Positions 17,268-28,884 of a stretch of 64,000 bases of DNA are shown here, in pieces (position 1 is the first letter of the stretch; the number at the start of each line of letters is the position of its first letter). This DNA is from Alphaproteobacteria bacterium (GTDB taxonomy: Bacteria; Pseudomonadota; Alphaproteobacteria; Acetobacterales; Acetobacteraceae): NCBI GenBank assembly GCA_017307285.1, contig JAFKFI010000047.1:1-64000 (forward strand), written 5' to 3'. The notes below the pieces were generated by a model. The model searched no databases. It saw nothing but the letters and a program-made list of their open reading frames with translations, and had not been told where the DNA came from. The translations under genes were made by a program, and so were the position numbers.

Positions 17268-17311
17268 GAGTGGGTCCAATCGCACGGAACGGGCTCTAAC
17301 ACGGCCGCTTA

Positions 17312-18706
17312 TTAGCTGTTGCGGTCGTCCGAGTTCACGCCGAGCTGCTTCAGCTTGCGATGCAGCGCGCTGCGCTCCATGCCGACGAATTGCGCGGTGC
17401 GGCTGATGTTGCCGCCGAAACGCAATAGCTGCGCCTGGAGGTACTGCGTCTCGAACAGGTCGCGCGCCTCGCGCAGCGGCAGGCCCATGATGTCGGCGCT
17501 TGGGTCGATCGTGAGCAAGGCGGGCGCGTTGGAGTTGATCTCGGGCGGCAGCATGTCGGCGCGGATCGATTCGAGGCTGCTGCCGGGCGCCATGATGAGC
17601 AGCCAATCGATCAGGTTGCGCAGCTGGCGGACATTGCCTGGCCAGTCACAGGCCTGCAGCGCAGTCAGCGCGTCGGCTGACAGCTCGCGCGGCGGGATGC
17701 CGGAGTTCTCGGCCGAGCGCGCCATGAACAATTGCGCGAGCGCCGGGACGTCCTCGCGACGATCCTTGAGGCTGGGGACGCGCAGCGGCACCACGGCGAG
17801 GCGGTAGTAGAGGTCCTCGCGGAAGCGGCCGGCGGCGATCTCGGATTGCAGGTCCTTGTTGCTGGTGGCGAGCACGCGGACGTCCACTTTCACCCGCGCC
17901 GAGCCGCCCATGCGCTCGAACGTCTGGTCCTGCAACGCGCGGACGATCTTGCCCTGGGTCTCGATCGGCATGTCGGACACCTCGTCGAGCAGCAGGGTGC
18001 CGCCGTGGGCGCGTTCCAGCACGCCGGCGCGGCGAGGTGCGGCGACCGGGTCGGCGCCCGTTTCCACACCGAACAGCGCCTCCTCGAAACGGCCAGGATT
18101 GAGCGTGGCACAGTTCAGCACCATGAACGGCCCGTCGGCGCGGCGCGAGCGGGCGTGGATCATGCGCGCCGCGACCTCCTTGCCCGAGCCCGCCGGCCCC
18201 GAGATCAGCACCCGCGAGCCGGTCGGCGCGACCTTCTCGATCCCCGCGCGCAGGGCGACGATCGCGGGACTGTCGCCGGTGAGGTTGGTCTCCGGCCCGG
18301 CGCGCAGGCGGAGCTCGGCGTTCTCGCGCGCGAGCGTCGCCGCTTCGAGCGCGCGCCGCAGCACCAGCAAGAGGCGATCGGACTGGAACGGCTTCTCGAT
18401 GAAATCGTAGGCGCCGTGCTGGATCGCCTGCACCGCGGTCTCGATCGTGCCGTGACCGGAGATCATCACCGCCGGCACTTGCGGCTCCTCGCTGTGCAGC
18501 GCGCGCAGGATGCCGATGCCGTCGAGTCGCGAGCCCTGCAGCCACACGTCGAGGATGACGAGCGACGGCCGACGCGCGCGGAACGCGGCGATGGCGGCGT
18601 CCGAGTCGGCGGCTTGCCGGGTGTCGTAGCCCTCATCACGCAGGATGCCGTCGATCAGCATCCGGATGTCGGGTTCGTCGTCGACGATCAGTATTTCATG
18701 CGCCAT
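17312..18706 (-). CDS. ntrX: Nitrogen-regulation response regulator NtrX
   Basis: 464 residues. Receiver with Asp53 (LVILDVWLQG), AAA+ domain with Walker A GPAGSGKE and Walker B GGTLLLDEVSDMP, and a C-terminal Fis-type helix-turn-helix (NISRTAQFVGMERSALHRKLKQLG). The L1 loop that binds sigma54 (GAFTGA in NtrC) reads GADPVA, as expected for NtrX, which usually does not act as a sigma54 activator. The start overlaps ntrY by 11 bases. With NtrY it controls nitrogen, redox and envelope functions. Confidence 0.95.
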   Translation of the reverse strand: MAHEILIVDDEPDIRMLIDGILRDEGYDTRQAADSDAAIAAFRARRPSLVILDVWLQGSRLDGIGILRALHSEEPQVPAVMISGHGTIETAVQAIQHGAYDFIEKPFQSDRLLLVLRRALEAATLARENAELRLRAGPETNLTGDSPAIVALRAGIEKVAPTGSRVLISGPAGSGKEVAARMIHARSRRADGPFMVLNCATLNPGRFEEALFGVETGADPVAAPRRAGVLERAHGGTLLLDEVSDMPIETQGKIVRALQDQTFERMGGSARVKVDVRVLATSNKDLQSEIAAGRFREDLYYRLAVVPLRVPSLKDRREDVPALAQLFMARSAENSGIPPRELSADALTALQACDWPGNVRQLRNLIDWLLIMAPGSSLESIRADMLPPEINSNAPALLTIDPSADIMGLPLREARDLFETQYLQAQLLRFGGNISRTAQFVGMERSALHRKLKQLGVNSDDRNS

Positions 18707-20962
18707 CAGGCACCCTCAGCGGCAAGACGAGTGTCGCCACGGCACCCGGCGCGTCCAGCCGGTCGTCCAGGGCGATGCGACCGCCGTGGTCCTCCATGAT
18801 CTTTTTCACGATGGCAAGGCCGAGGCCGGTGCCCTTGGCCTTGTGCGTCACATACGGTTCCGTGAGCAGAGCGCGTTCCTCTTGCGGCAAACCGACGCCG
18901 TCGTCGGCCACGGTGATGATCACCTCGCCGCCCGATTCGGTATCGGCCGTCGTCACGGAAAGGCTGATCTGGCCGGCACCCGGCCGCATCGCCACGGCGT
19001 CGGCGGCGTTCTGCAATAGGTTTGTCAGCGCCTGGCCGAGCAGCCGCCGGTCGCACGGCGCGACCGGACCTTGGGCGGGAATCTCGGTGGTCCAGGTGAT
19101 CTCCGGACGCGCGGTACGCTGCAACACCAGCGCCTCGCGGGCGATGCGGCCGATATCCTCGGGGCGGATCACCGGCTGCGGCATGCGCGCGAAGGCAGAG
19201 AACTCGTCCACCATGCGGCCGATGTCGCCGACCGAGCGGACGATGGTGTCGGCGCACATCGTGAACGTCTCGGGATCGGAGGTGATCTCCTTGGCGAAGC
19301 GGCGCTTGAGGCGCTCGGCGGAAAGCTGGATCGGCGTCAGCGGATTCTTGATCTCGTGCGCGATGCGGCGGGCGACGTCGGCCCATGCTGCCTTGCGCTG
19401 GGCGGATTGCAGCTCCGTGATGTCGTCGAAGGTGACGACGAAGCCATCCGTCCGACCGCCCTGGCGATCGGCGCCGATTCGTACCAGCAGAATGCGCCGG
19501 TGGTTCGGCGGGCCGATGCGGATTTCTTCGGTGAGCGCCCGGTCGGGTGTCGCCATCGCGCCGCGCACGAGGTCGGCGAACTCCGGCACGATCTCGGCGA
19601 GGTCGCGACCGAGCGCGGCCATCAGGTCGATCCCGAGCAGCGTCCCGGCGGCGCGATTGGGCAGCTCGATGCAGCCCTTGGCGTCGAGGCCGATCACGCC
19701 GGCGGAGACGCCCGAGAGCACGGCCTCGGTGAAGCGGCGGCGCTCGTCGATCTGACTGTACGCCTCCATCAACTCGGCGCGTTGGGCCGAGAGCTGGCCG
19801 GTCATGCGGTTGAAGGCGCGCGACAGGCCGGCGATCTCGTCCTCGCTCGCAACCTCCGGCACGCGCGTCGCGAGATCGCCGCCGCGCACCCGCTCGGCAG
19901 CATGAATCAGCCGACCGATCGGGCGGGCGATCTGGTTGGCCATCACGAGGCCGATCAGCACGGCGGCCGAGAGCACGATCAGCGCTAGCAGCGCAAAGAT
20001 CCAGGCGAAGGCGATCTGCAGCCAGGAGCGGTTCTGGTCCAGCCGTTCGTACTCGGCCACCGCCGTCTCGGTGCTGACCATGTGGTCGAGGATCTGCGGG
20101 TCGATCGGCCGGCCGATCATCAGCATCAGCGACGGGGTGGAATTGAGCTCGACCACGGCGCGGACCCGCGTGTGGTCGCCGCCGGGCACCACGGCGACGT
20201 CGCCGGTGCGGGCGCGTTCGGTGGCCCAGGCGGGCGGCGGCTCGGCGGCGAGCCCGGCCAGCACGCCCGCGGATGCGATCACCTGCCCCGTCACCGGCTC
20301 GTAGATCACCGCCTCGGTGAGGCCGCGCAGCGCGGTTTGGTTGGCGAGGAACTGACCGAACGTGTCAGGGTCGGCGGAGAGCATGTAGCCCGCGCGGGTC
20401 ATGTCGGCGGCCATCTCCAAGGCGACGGCGCGGATGTTGTTTTCGTGCTCCTCGAGATAGCCCCGCGAGGCCGCCAGCGACTCGTTCAGCGCGGCACGCA
20501 CCGGGTCGTTGAACCAGGCCTGGATGCCGAAATGGAAAAAGGCGGTGGCGAACACCGCGACGACGATGGTGGGAGCGACCGCCACCACGCTGAACAGCAT
20601 CACCAGGCGCACGTGCAGCTTGGCACCCGCCGAGCCGCGCCGACGCTCCACCCAGACCCGGGTGAGCCGGCCCGCCAACACCGCGCCGAGCAGCAGCAGC
20701 ACCGAGAGATTGGCCAGCACCATGCCGACCCCGACGCCTTGCTGCAGGCCGAACGGCGAGCCGCGGGCGAGAATGACGAACGTGGCGATACCCAGCGCCA
20801 GCGCGATCGACGCCAGCACGAGCGTCGCCACCTTGCCGAACAGGATGTCGGCCAAACGGCGGAACACCGAGCGGACCCCGGGCGATGGCGGCTGCTGCTC
20901 GCCCCCGGCCGGAGGGTCCGGCCTCGGCGTCGGCGTGAGAGCGGCGCGGGTGGGCGAGACGT

Positions 20963-20966
<4 letters not shown>
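18696..20966 (-). CDS. ntrY: Nitrogen-regulation sensor kinase NtrY
   Basis: 756 residues, normal length. GTG start at 20966, overlapping the ntrC stop as GTGA. Three or four N-terminal membrane segments ([60 protein letters not shown]), a periplasmic domain, a further membrane segment ([20 protein letters not shown]), HAMP, PAS ([20 protein letters not shown]), the HisKA box with the phosphorylated His in [20 protein letters not shown], and HATPase (N box, [18 protein letters not shown]). It is the membrane partner of NtrX. Confidence 0.95.
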
Positions 20967-22435
<1,469 letters not shown>

Positions 22436-22453
22436 GCGACCAGGGGCCTCGGG

Positions 22454-23605
22454 TCAGGGTGCGTCGAATTCCTCGTCGACAACGACGGGCAGATGCAGGC
22501 GGAACTCCGTTCGGCCTGGGCGGCTGTCGACCTCGACCAAGCCGCCGTGGTCGCCGACGATCTTGGCGACCAGCGCCAGCCCGAGCCCGTTGCCGGAGGG
22601 CTTCGAGGTGACGAAGGGCTCGAACAGATGCGGCCTGATATCCTCCGGAATGCCGGCGCCGTTGTCGCGCACGCTGACCAGCAACGGTAGGTCGAGCCGG
22701 GTGCGCGAGCCCGGAATGGCGACGCGCATCCCGTGCTGATAGGCGGTGGAGAGCACGATCTCGCCATGCGGCGTGTCGCCGCTCGTCACCGCCTCGGCGG
22801 CGTTCTTTACCAGGTTCAGCAGCACCTGCACCAGCTGGTCGCGATTGCCCCAGACCGGCGGCAGCGAGGGATCGTAGACCTCCGTGAAGCGGATATGCGC
22901 GGCGAACCCGGTCTGGGCGAGCTTGCGGACGCGCTCCAGCACACGGTGGATGTTCACCGCGGATCGCTCGATCGGCTTCTCGCCGAACATCTCCATGCGG
23001 TCGACCAAATCGCGGATGCGGTCGGCCTCGTCGCGGATCAGCAAGGCAAGCTCGCGATCCGGCTCGGCGACGCTCGCCTCGAGGAGCTGTGCGGCGCCGC
23101 GAATGCCGGAAAGCGGGTTCTTGACCTCGTGCGCCAGGATGGCGGCCATGCCGGTGACGCTGCGCGCGGCACCGCGGAAGGAAAGTTGGCGGTCCAGCGC
23201 GCGGGCGGCGGAGGCGTCCTGCATGACCAGCAGCACGGCGCCGGGCATCTCCAGCAGCGGCGTGATCTGCACGGTGATGCCCGGCTTGTGCAGGCGCGGG
23301 CTTTCGAGCGTGAGGTCGTGGTCGGATACCGTCGCCTCGCCCCGGCGGGCGTAGCCCATCAGCATGAAGATCGGGTTGTCCCGCGGCACGAGGTCGTCGA
23401 GTCGCAGTGGGGCAAGTTGCGCGACCGATATGCCGAGGAACTGCTCGGCGGCGTGGTTGGCGTAAACGAAGCGGTTGTCGGCATCAAGCAGCACGACGGG
23501 GACCGGCAGTGCGCCGAGGATGAGTGCCGGCTCGGGCACGCGCTGCGGCTCGGCAGGTTGCGCCAGCGCCGCGAAAGGGGGCTTGCGCAGTGCCGCCTTG
23601 CTCAT
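22454..23605 (-). CDS. ntrB: Nitrogen-regulation sensor kinase NtrB
   Basis: 383 residues from the ATG at 23605, overlapping the dusB stop as ATGA; the frame is open further upstream only as a shadow of dusB. It is soluble, with a PAS domain at about 26-130 ([18 protein letters not shown]), His159 in [20 protein letters not shown] and HATPase ([35 protein letters not shown]). It phosphorylates and dephosphorylates NtrC under PII control. Confidence 0.96.
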   Translation of the reverse strand: MSKAALRKPPFAALAQPAEPQRVPEPALILGALPVPVVLLDADNRFVYANHAAEQFLGISVAQLAPLRLDDLVPRDNPIFMLMGYARRGEATVSDHDLTLESPRLHKPGITVQITPLLEMPGAVLLVMQDASAARALDRQLSFRGAARSVTGMAAILAHEVKNPLSGIRGAAQLLEASVAEPDRELALLIRDEADRIRDLVDRMEMFGEKPIERSAVNIHRVLERVRKLAQTGFAAHIRFTEVYDPSLPPVWGNRDQLVQVLLNLVKNAAEAVTSGDTPHGEIVLSTAYQHGMRVAIPGSRTRLDLPLLVSVRDNGAGIPEDIRPHLFEPFVTSKPSGNGLGLALVAKIVGDHGGLVEVDSRPGRTEFRLHLPVVVDEEFDAP

Positions 23606-24675
23606 GCGGCCTCGGCGTCGATGGCATCCGAGGGCGCTACCGCGTCGCGGGTCACGCCACGGGCGATCAGCGGGTCGTAGAGGCCATGCACCAGCCGGAT
23701 CACCGCGTCGACATCGGCGAGCCGGTTGACTGTGGCGCGGAACTCGGCCGAGCCCGGCAGGCCGCGCGAGTACCAGGCGATGTGCTTGCGCGCGAGGCGC
23801 AGCCCCGCGTCCACACCGAAATGCGCCAGCACCGCGCGATAATGGCCGAGCAGGGTCTCCTTCTGCCGCGCCAGCGAGGGCTCGGGGGCGCGCTGGCCGG
23901 TGCCGAGGAAGCGCGCGACCTGGGCGGGGAACCACGGGCGGCCGTAGCAGCCACGACCGATCATCACGCCATTGGCGCCCGAGAGGCGGAGCGCCTCGGC
24001 GGCATCCTCCTCGGTCAGGATGTCGCCATTGGCGATCACCGGGATGCGGACGGCACGTTTGACCTCGGCGATGAAGCCCCAATCGGCTCGGCCGGTATAG
24101 AATTGCTGGCGGGTGCGGCCATGCACCGTGACCATGCGGATGCCGGACTCCTCGGCGATCCGCGCGATATGCGGCGCGTTGAGGCTGGCGTGGTCCCAGC
24201 CCATCCGCATCTTGAGCGTCACGGGCACCTTCACCGCCGCGACGGTCGCCTCGAGGATCGCGGCCGCGGCGGTCTCGTCGCGCATCAGCGCGGAGCCCGC
24301 CTGCTGGCCCATTGCCACTTTCTTGACCGGGCAGCCGAAATTGATGTCGATGAGGTCGGCGCCGCGATCGACCGCGAGCCGCGCCGCCTCGGCCATCGCC
24401 TGCGGGTCGCAGCCGGCAAGCTGGACGGCGGAGACGCCGCCGCAGCCGTCCACCTCTGCCATGCGCAGCGTGGTGCGGTTCTCGCGGATCATCGCCCAGG
24501 ACGCGATCATCTCGGAGACGACCATGCCGGCCCCCTGCTCTTTGGCCAGGCGGCGGAATGGCAGGTCGGTGACACCCGACATCGGCGCTAGGATAACCGG
24601 CGTCTCGATGCGAATGCCGCCGCCGAGATCGATCGGCGCGAGCGCCGGACGAGAGGTGGAATCGGAATTGCCCAT
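23602..24675 (-). CDS. dusB: tRNA-dihydrouridine synthase DusB (NifR3)
   Basis: 357 residues. FMN-binding TIM barrel: [30 protein letters not shown] (catalytic Cys in the Dus signature), [31 protein letters not shown] and [16 protein letters not shown]. It reduces uridine in tRNA D-loops with NADPH. dusB heading ntrBC is the classical nifR3-ntrB-ntrC arrangement of alphaproteobacteria. It is divergent from ispDF, with 78 bases between the two starts. Confidence 0.96.
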   Translation of the reverse strand: MGNSDSTSRPALAPIDLGGGIRIETPVILAPMSGVTDLPFRRLAKEQGAGMVVSEMIASWAMIRENRTTLRMAEVDGCGGVSAVQLAGCDPQAMAEAARLAVDRGADLIDINFGCPVKKVAMGQQAGSALMRDETAAAAILEATVAAVKVPVTLKMRMGWDHASLNAPHIARIAEESGIRMVTVHGRTRQQFYTGRADWGFIAEVKRAVRIPVIANGDILTEEDAAEALRLSGANGVMIGRGCYGRPWFPAQVARFLGTGQRAPEPSLARQKETLLGHYRAVLAHFGVDAGLRLARKHIAWYSRGLPGSAEFRATVNRLADVDAVIRLVHGLYDPLIARGVTRDAVAPSDAIDAEAA

Positions 24676-24753
24676 GAATTGGGCAAACTACCGTGCGCCG
24701 TGCCCGCGCGCAATGCGGTTGACGCAAACCGGCCCGACGGCGAGTTTGCCGTG

Positions 24754-25887
24754 ATGCGAGTAGCAGCCATCCTGGTCGCGGCTGGCACCGGCAGCCGGTT
24801 CGGTGCCGAGACGCCGAAGCAGTTCCTCTCCGTCGCCGGCAAGCCGGTGATCCGCCATGCCGCCGAGGCGCTGGCGCCGCATGTCGTGCTGCTGCAGCCG
24901 GTCGGCGAGGCCGGCCCCATCGCGGCGGCACTCGCGGGTGTCCCGCATCTGCCGCCGGTGCCGGGCGGGACGACGCGGCAGGACAGCGTGCGCGCCGGGC
25001 TGGAGGCGCTGGCGTCGCACGCACCGGATGTCGTGCTGGTCCACGACGCGGCGCGTCCGGTCATCCCCCCGCGCACCGTGCCCGATCTGCTGGCAGCCTT
25101 GGAACGCGCGCCGGGCGCCATTCCGGCGGTGCCGGTCGCCGATACGCTGAAGCGTGGCGAGGGCGGCGCCATCGCGGCGACGGTCCCGCGCGAGGGGTTG
25201 CACCGGGCGCAGACGCCGCAGGCGTTCCGTTTCGCCACGCTACTGGCGCTGCACCGCGCGGCAACGGGCAGCGCGGCGACCGACGACGCCGCGCTGCTGG
25301 AGGCCGCCGGGAAGCCGGTGCTCCTAGTCGCCGGCTCCGAGGACAATATTAAGCTGACCTATCCGGAGGATCGCGTGCGTCTCGAACGGATTCTTGCCCC
25401 GGCGATGATGCCGCGCGTCGGGACCGGCTTCGACGTTCACGCCACCGAGCCAGGGCGGCGGCTGGTGCTGTGCGGCGTCGAGGTGCCACATAGCACGGGC
25501 CTCACCGGCCATTCGGACGCGGATGTCGGCATCCATGCGCTGTGCGATGCGATCTATGGTGCGCTGGCCGAGGGCGATATCGGCCGCCACTTCCCGCCGA
25601 GCGAGGCGGCCTGGAAGGACGCCGACAGCGCCCGCTTTCTCGCCCATGCCGCCGAACGGATCGCGGCGCGCGGCGGCATCCTCGCCAATGCCGATGTCAC
25701 GCTGATCTGCGAACGCCCCAAGATCACGCCGCACGCGCCGGCGATGATCGGGCGGTTGGCGGAGATCCTCGGAGTCGAGGCAGGACGGATCTCGGTCAAG
25801 GCGACGACCACCGAGCGGCTCGGCTTCACCGGCCGGGGCGAGGGTATCGCGGCACAGGCCGTTGCCACCGTGCTGGTGCCGACCTGA
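24754..25887 (+). CDS. ispDF: Bifunctional IspD/IspF enzyme of the MEP pathway
   Basis: 377 residues from the ATG at 24754; a TTG at 24679 would add 25 residues that look non-coding. Residues 1-215 are IspD ([31 protein letters not shown]), joining CTP to 2-C-methyl-D-erythritol 4-phosphate. Residues 220-377 are IspF ([61 protein letters not shown]), making the cyclodiphosphate. IspE is not next to it. The fusion is usual in alphaproteobacteria. It provides isoprenoid precursors for quinones and hopanoids. Confidence 0.96.
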   Translation: MRVAAILVAAGTGSRFGAETPKQFLSVAGKPVIRHAAEALAPHVVLLQPVGEAGPIAAALAGVPHLPPVPGGTTRQDSVRAGLEALASHAPDVVLVHDAARPVIPPRTVPDLLAALERAPGAIPAVPVADTLKRGEGGAIAATVPREGLHRAQTPQAFRFATLLALHRAATGSAATDDAALLEAAGKPVLLVAGSEDNIKLTYPEDRVRLERILAPAMMPRVGTGFDVHATEPGRRLVLCGVEVPHSTGLTGHSDADVGIHALCDAIYGALAEGDIGRHFPPSEAAWKDADSARFLAHAAERIAARGGILANADVTLICERPKITPHAPAMIGRLAEILGVEAGRISVKATTTERLGFTGRGEGIAAQAVATVLVPT

Positions 25888-25938
25888 GGGCCGCTCGCGC
25901 GTTACATGCGTTCGGCGAGGCGGAATCTCGGAGGCACC

Positions 25939-26241
25939 ATGATCGACATGAAATGGCTCGCGGCGCTGGCATGCATCGCCCTCGCGGGATGCACCGTGAA
26001 TACCGCCGCGGAGAGTCCCTACCCGGCCCCGCCACCCACCCAGGTGGAGATCATCCCCAAGCCGCCGGTCTCGGCCGTCCCGCTGGTCTGGCAGCCCGGC
26101 CACTACGAATGGAACGGCGCCGGCTACGTGTGGTATCCCGGCCAATACGTGCAGCGAGCCGGGCACGGGACGCTGTGGCAGCCCGGCTACTGGAGCCGCA
26201 CCGGCGCCGTATGGGTGTGGCAGCGGGGGCACTGGGAGTAG
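25939..26241 (+). CDS. YXWGXW-repeat (BcpO-like) lipoprotein
   Basis: 100 residues from the ATG at 25939, with GGAGG 5 bases upstream; an earlier ATG at 25906 lacks one. Lipoprotein signal with lipobox LAGC at about residue 18 (MKWLAALACIALAGCT). The mature part carries several aromatic repeats of WxPGHY/WxxG type (VWQPGHYEWNG, YVWYPGQYV, LWQPGYWSRTG, VWQRGHWE). Similar repeats are seen in BcpO-type surface proteins of unknown role. It follows ispDF by 51 bases on the same strand. Confidence 0.8.
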   Translation: MIDMKWLAALACIALAGCTVNTAAESPYPAPPPTQVEIIPKPPVSAVPLVWQPGHYEWNGAGYVWYPGQYVQRAGHGTLWQPGYWSRTGAVWVWQRGHWE

Positions 26242-26286
26242 GCGTGCGGGTCGAGCGGATCTTCAGCCCCGCGAGTTCGCCAAGAG

Positions 26287-26730
26287 ATGGCGAGGAAGCT
26301 GCGAATGGTTGATCTCTACGACAACGACATCCTGACCTGGTCGGAGCGTCAGGCCGCGCTTTTGCGCCGTGTCGCTGCGGGGGAGGCACCGAACGAAACG
26401 CCGGACTGGGAGAATATCGTCGAGGAGATCGAGAGCGTGGGGCGCAGCGAGTTGCATCGGACCGAGTCGCTGCTGATCCAGGCGTTACGCCACCGGCTCA
26501 AGATCATGGCCTCGCCAGACTCGCCCGAGGTGCCGCACTGGCAGGAGGAGGCCGTCATCTTCCAGATGGACGCCGCGCGCGCCTATCAGCCAGCGATGAA
26601 GCAGCGTCTCGACCTAGCATGGATCTACCGCCGGGCGCGGCACCGGTTCCCGACGCAGATGGACGGCCAACCCCCGCTGCCACTGCCGGAGATCTGTCCT
26701 GTGACGCTGGACGAACTGCTGAGCGAGTAA
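26287..26730 (+). CDS. DUF29 domain protein
   Basis: 147 residues, almost all DUF29: LYDNDILTWSERQAALLRR, DWENIVEEIESVGRSELHRTESLL and RHRLKIMASPDSPEVPHWQEE, followed by a basic helical part and a short acidic tail. A family of cytoplasmic proteins with unknown function, often in many copies in cyanobacteria and Rhodospirillales. Met7 (26305) is an alternative start. No partner is evident. Confidence 0.8.
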   Translation: MARKLRMVDLYDNDILTWSERQAALLRRVAAGEAPNETPDWENIVEEIESVGRSELHRTESLLIQALRHRLKIMASPDSPEVPHWQEEAVIFQMDAARAYQPAMKQRLDLAWIYRRARHRFPTQMDGQPPLPLPEICPVTLDELLSE

Positions 26731-26914
26731 GCCCAGTGCCCCTCCGGCTGGCGAGCAAATGAGGCACTTGCCGGGCCGGCCTCCCTTGCGGCGCGGGGAG
26801 GGCTGTGGTTACTGCCGGCGCAATCTGTTCCAGGGGTCGCCGGGGCCGTCTAGCCCGGATTGCGCTGCCCCTGGCTTCACGGCGCCCAGTCCGCAATTCC
26901 ACGAGGCCTGCTGA
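26731..26914. other. Gap ahead of the acpXL operon
   Basis: No ORF of credible composition. A G/C hairpin (about 26788-26810, GGCCTCCC pairing with GGGAGGGC) could end the upstream transcript, but no U-tract follows. The acpXL promoter should be here; no clear -35/-10 pair was found. Confidence 0.3.
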
Positions 26915-27196
26915 ATGCCCTCCACCTTCGACACCGTCGCCGGGATCATCGCCGAGACCTGCGACATCCCGCGCGACAAGATCACCCCCGAGAGCCACGC
27001 GATCAACGATCTCGGGATCGACAGCCTTGACTTCCTCGACGTCGCCTTCGCCATCGACAAGGCATTCGGCATCAAGATGCCGCTCGAGGAGTGGACCCAG
27101 GAGGTCAACGACGGAAAGGTCTCGTCCGACCAGTATTTCGTGCTGCAGCACCTCTGCGAGAACATCGACGCGCTGGTCGCGGCCAAAGCCGCCTGA
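26915..27196 (+). CDS. acpXL: Specialised acyl carrier protein AcpXL
   Basis: 93 residues. The phosphopantetheine Ser37 lies in the DSLDF motif ([20 protein letters not shown]), and the C-terminus is longer than in housekeeping AcpP. The DSLDF form and the downstream fabZ, KAS, KAS, dehydrogenase and acyltransferase genes identify the Rhizobium-type AcpXL system that carries very-long-chain (C28-like) hydroxylated acyl chains for lipid A. First gene of a six-gene operon. Confidence 0.9.
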   Translation: MPSTFDTVAGIIAETCDIPRDKITPESHAINDLGIDSLDFLDVAFAIDKAFGIKMPLEEWTQEVNDGKVSSDQYFVLQHLCENIDALVAAKAA

Positions 27197-27206
27197 CGCA
27201 GGCTCG

Positions 27207-27677
27207 ATGCGCCTCGAGTATTTCCAGATGGTCGACCGGGTCAGCGCGCTGGACCCGGAGGCGCGCACGATCAGCGCGGATTGCACGGTCCCCGAGGCCA
27301 GCCCGATCTTCGAGGGGCATTTTCCCGGCTACCCGATCCTGCCCGGCGTGCTGATGATCGAGACGATGGCGCAGACCGGCGGCTGGCTCGTCATGGGGCT
27401 GCTGCGGTTCTCCCGGATGGCCTTCCTCGCCCAGGTGAAGGAGGCCAAGATGCGGGCCTTCGTCGCGCCCGGCCAGGTATTGCGGGCCGAGGCGCGGCTG
27501 CTGCACGACGGCTCGGGTTATGCCGTGGCGACCGGGCGCATTGTCTCGGGGGAGAAGCCGGTGGCCGAGGCGGAGATCACCTACCGGGTCATGCCGTTCC
27601 CCAACGAGACCCTGCGCCAGGAGCTGTTGAAGGTGGCCCGCCGCGTCGCGGTACCCGCGGAGTTGTTCGATGAGTGA
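27207..27677 (+). CDS. 3-hydroxyacyl-ACP dehydratase (FabZ-like) of the VLCFA cluster
   Basis: 156 residues from the ATG at 27207, 10 bases after acpXL. Hot-dog fold with the active-site segment FEGHFPGYPILPGVLMIETMAQTGG (His, and the Glu of the MIE motif). Dehydrates 3-hydroxyacyl-AcpXL to the enoyl form during elongation. In Rhizobium this position is fabZXL. It overlaps the next gene by 8 bases, so expression is coupled. Confidence 0.88.
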   Translation: MRLEYFQMVDRVSALDPEARTISADCTVPEASPIFEGHFPGYPILPGVLMIETMAQTGGWLVMGLLRFSRMAFLAQVKEAKMRAFVAPGQVLRAEARLLHDGSGYAVATGRIVSGEKPVAEAEITYRVMPFPNETLRQELLKVARRVAVPAELFDE

Positions 27678-28875
27678 GACGAGAGCGCCTAACCCGCGGG
27701 ATGCGGTCATCACCGGCATCGGCTTGGTTTCTTGCCTCGGCGCCGGGCTCGACGCGCATTGGGAGGCGCTGAACCGGCCGGGCGGCTTCCAGCCAGTGGT
27801 GGATGCCGAGCGATTCGCACCCTTTACGGTGCATCCGATGGTGCCACTGGAGCTCGACAGGCAGATCCCGAAGAAGGGCGACCAGCGGCAGATGGAGGCG
27901 TGGCAGCGGATCGGCACCTACGCCGCCGGGCTGGCGCTGGACGATGCCGGGGTGAAGGGCAACGCCGAACTGCTGGGGCGCATGGACATGATCGTCGCGG
28001 CCGGCGGCGGCGAGCGCGACTACGCGGTGGACGGGGCGATCCTCTCCGCCCTGCCCCACGCAGCCAATCCGGAGGCGCTGCTCAACGAGCGGCTGATGAA
28101 CGAGCTGCGGCCAACCCTGTTCCTTGCCCAGCTCTCCAACCTGCTAGCCGGCAACATCTCGATCGTGCATGGCGTGGCCGGCTCATCGCGGACCTTCATG
28201 GGCGAGGAGCCGAGCGGCACAGACGCGGTGCGGATCGCCTGCGCCCGCATCGCCGCCGGCCAGGGCGAGTGCTTCCTCGTCGGCGGCTCGTACAACACCG
28301 AGCGTCCGGACATCCTGCTGCAATACGCGATGGGTCGGCTGCTGTGGCGCCGCGAATACGCGCCGGTGTGGCGACGGCAGGCAGACGGCGGCGGGCTGGT
28401 GCTCGGCTCGGTCGGCTGCTTCCTAGTGATCGAGAGTCGTGCCCATGCGGCAGCACGTGGCGCGCGGGCCTCGGCGCATATCGCGGCGATCACGTCCGAC
28501 CGCTGTCGGCGCGAACCCGGCCAGGCGAGCGCCAACGCCGCGCGCCAGCTCGCTGCGGTACGACCGCGCCTCGCGGCAGGATCGAGTGCCGTGATCTCGG
28601 GCGCCTCGGGCGCGCCGGGACCGACGACAGAGGAAGAAAGTTTCTTACAAGAACTGGGACTTCCGGTGCGCGCCACGGCAACCGCGCTGGGGCACAGCAT
28701 GGAGCCATCGCTTCCCGCCAATCTGGCGCTGGCGGCGATGGCGGTGTCGCGCGGCCGGCTGTTCGGGCCTCTGGAGGCCGCCGAGGCGCCGATGGAAGGA
28801 GAGTTGCAGCAGGTGCTGGTAACGTCCTGGGGCCATTGGCGCGGCGAGGGCATGGCGCTGGTCGAGGCAGCGTAG
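27670..28875 (+). CDS. Beta-ketoacyl-ACP synthase homologue without catalytic Cys (FabF2XL position)
   Basis: 401 residues with a KAS fold (DAVITGIGLVSCLGAGLD; AGNISIVHGVAGSSRTFMGE; CFLVGGSYNTE). At the position of the catalytic Cys (TACATG in KAS II) the sequence reads GEEPSG, which puts Glu180 there by eye. The first catalytic His motif (HGTGT) reads ASGAPG. The second (GHSMEPS) keeps its His. It therefore probably cannot condense by itself and may act as a chain-length or decarboxylase partner of the next, intact synthase. From memory the corresponding Rhizobium gene is also annotated only as a KAS. Confidence 0.8.
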   Translation: MSETRAPNPRDAVITGIGLVSCLGAGLDAHWEALNRPGGFQPVVDAERFAPFTVHPMVPLELDRQIPKKGDQRQMEAWQRIGTYAAGLALDDAGVKGNAELLGRMDMIVAAGGGERDYAVDGAILSALPHAANPEALLNERLMNELRPTLFLAQLSNLLAGNISIVHGVAGSSRTFMGEEPSGTDAVRIACARIAAGQGECFLVGGSYNTERPDILLQYAMGRLLWRREYAPVWRRQADGGGLVLGSVGCFLVIESRAHAAARGARASAHIAAITSDRCRREPGQASANAARQLAAVRPRLAAGSSAVISGASGAPGPTTEEESFLQELGLPVRATATALGHSMEPSLPANLALAAMAVSRGRLFGPLEAAEAPMEGELQQVLVTSWGHWRGEGMALVEAA

Positions 28876-28884
28876 GAGGCGGCG

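Noticed and set aside
22454-25024. Extension of NtrB upstream through dusB
   Set aside because: The upstream part is dusB read in a wrong frame; NtrB starts at the ATG overlapping the dusB stop.
26788-26810. Intrinsic terminator before acpXL
   Set aside because: A stem is present but no run of T follows, so it is only noted as a hairpin.
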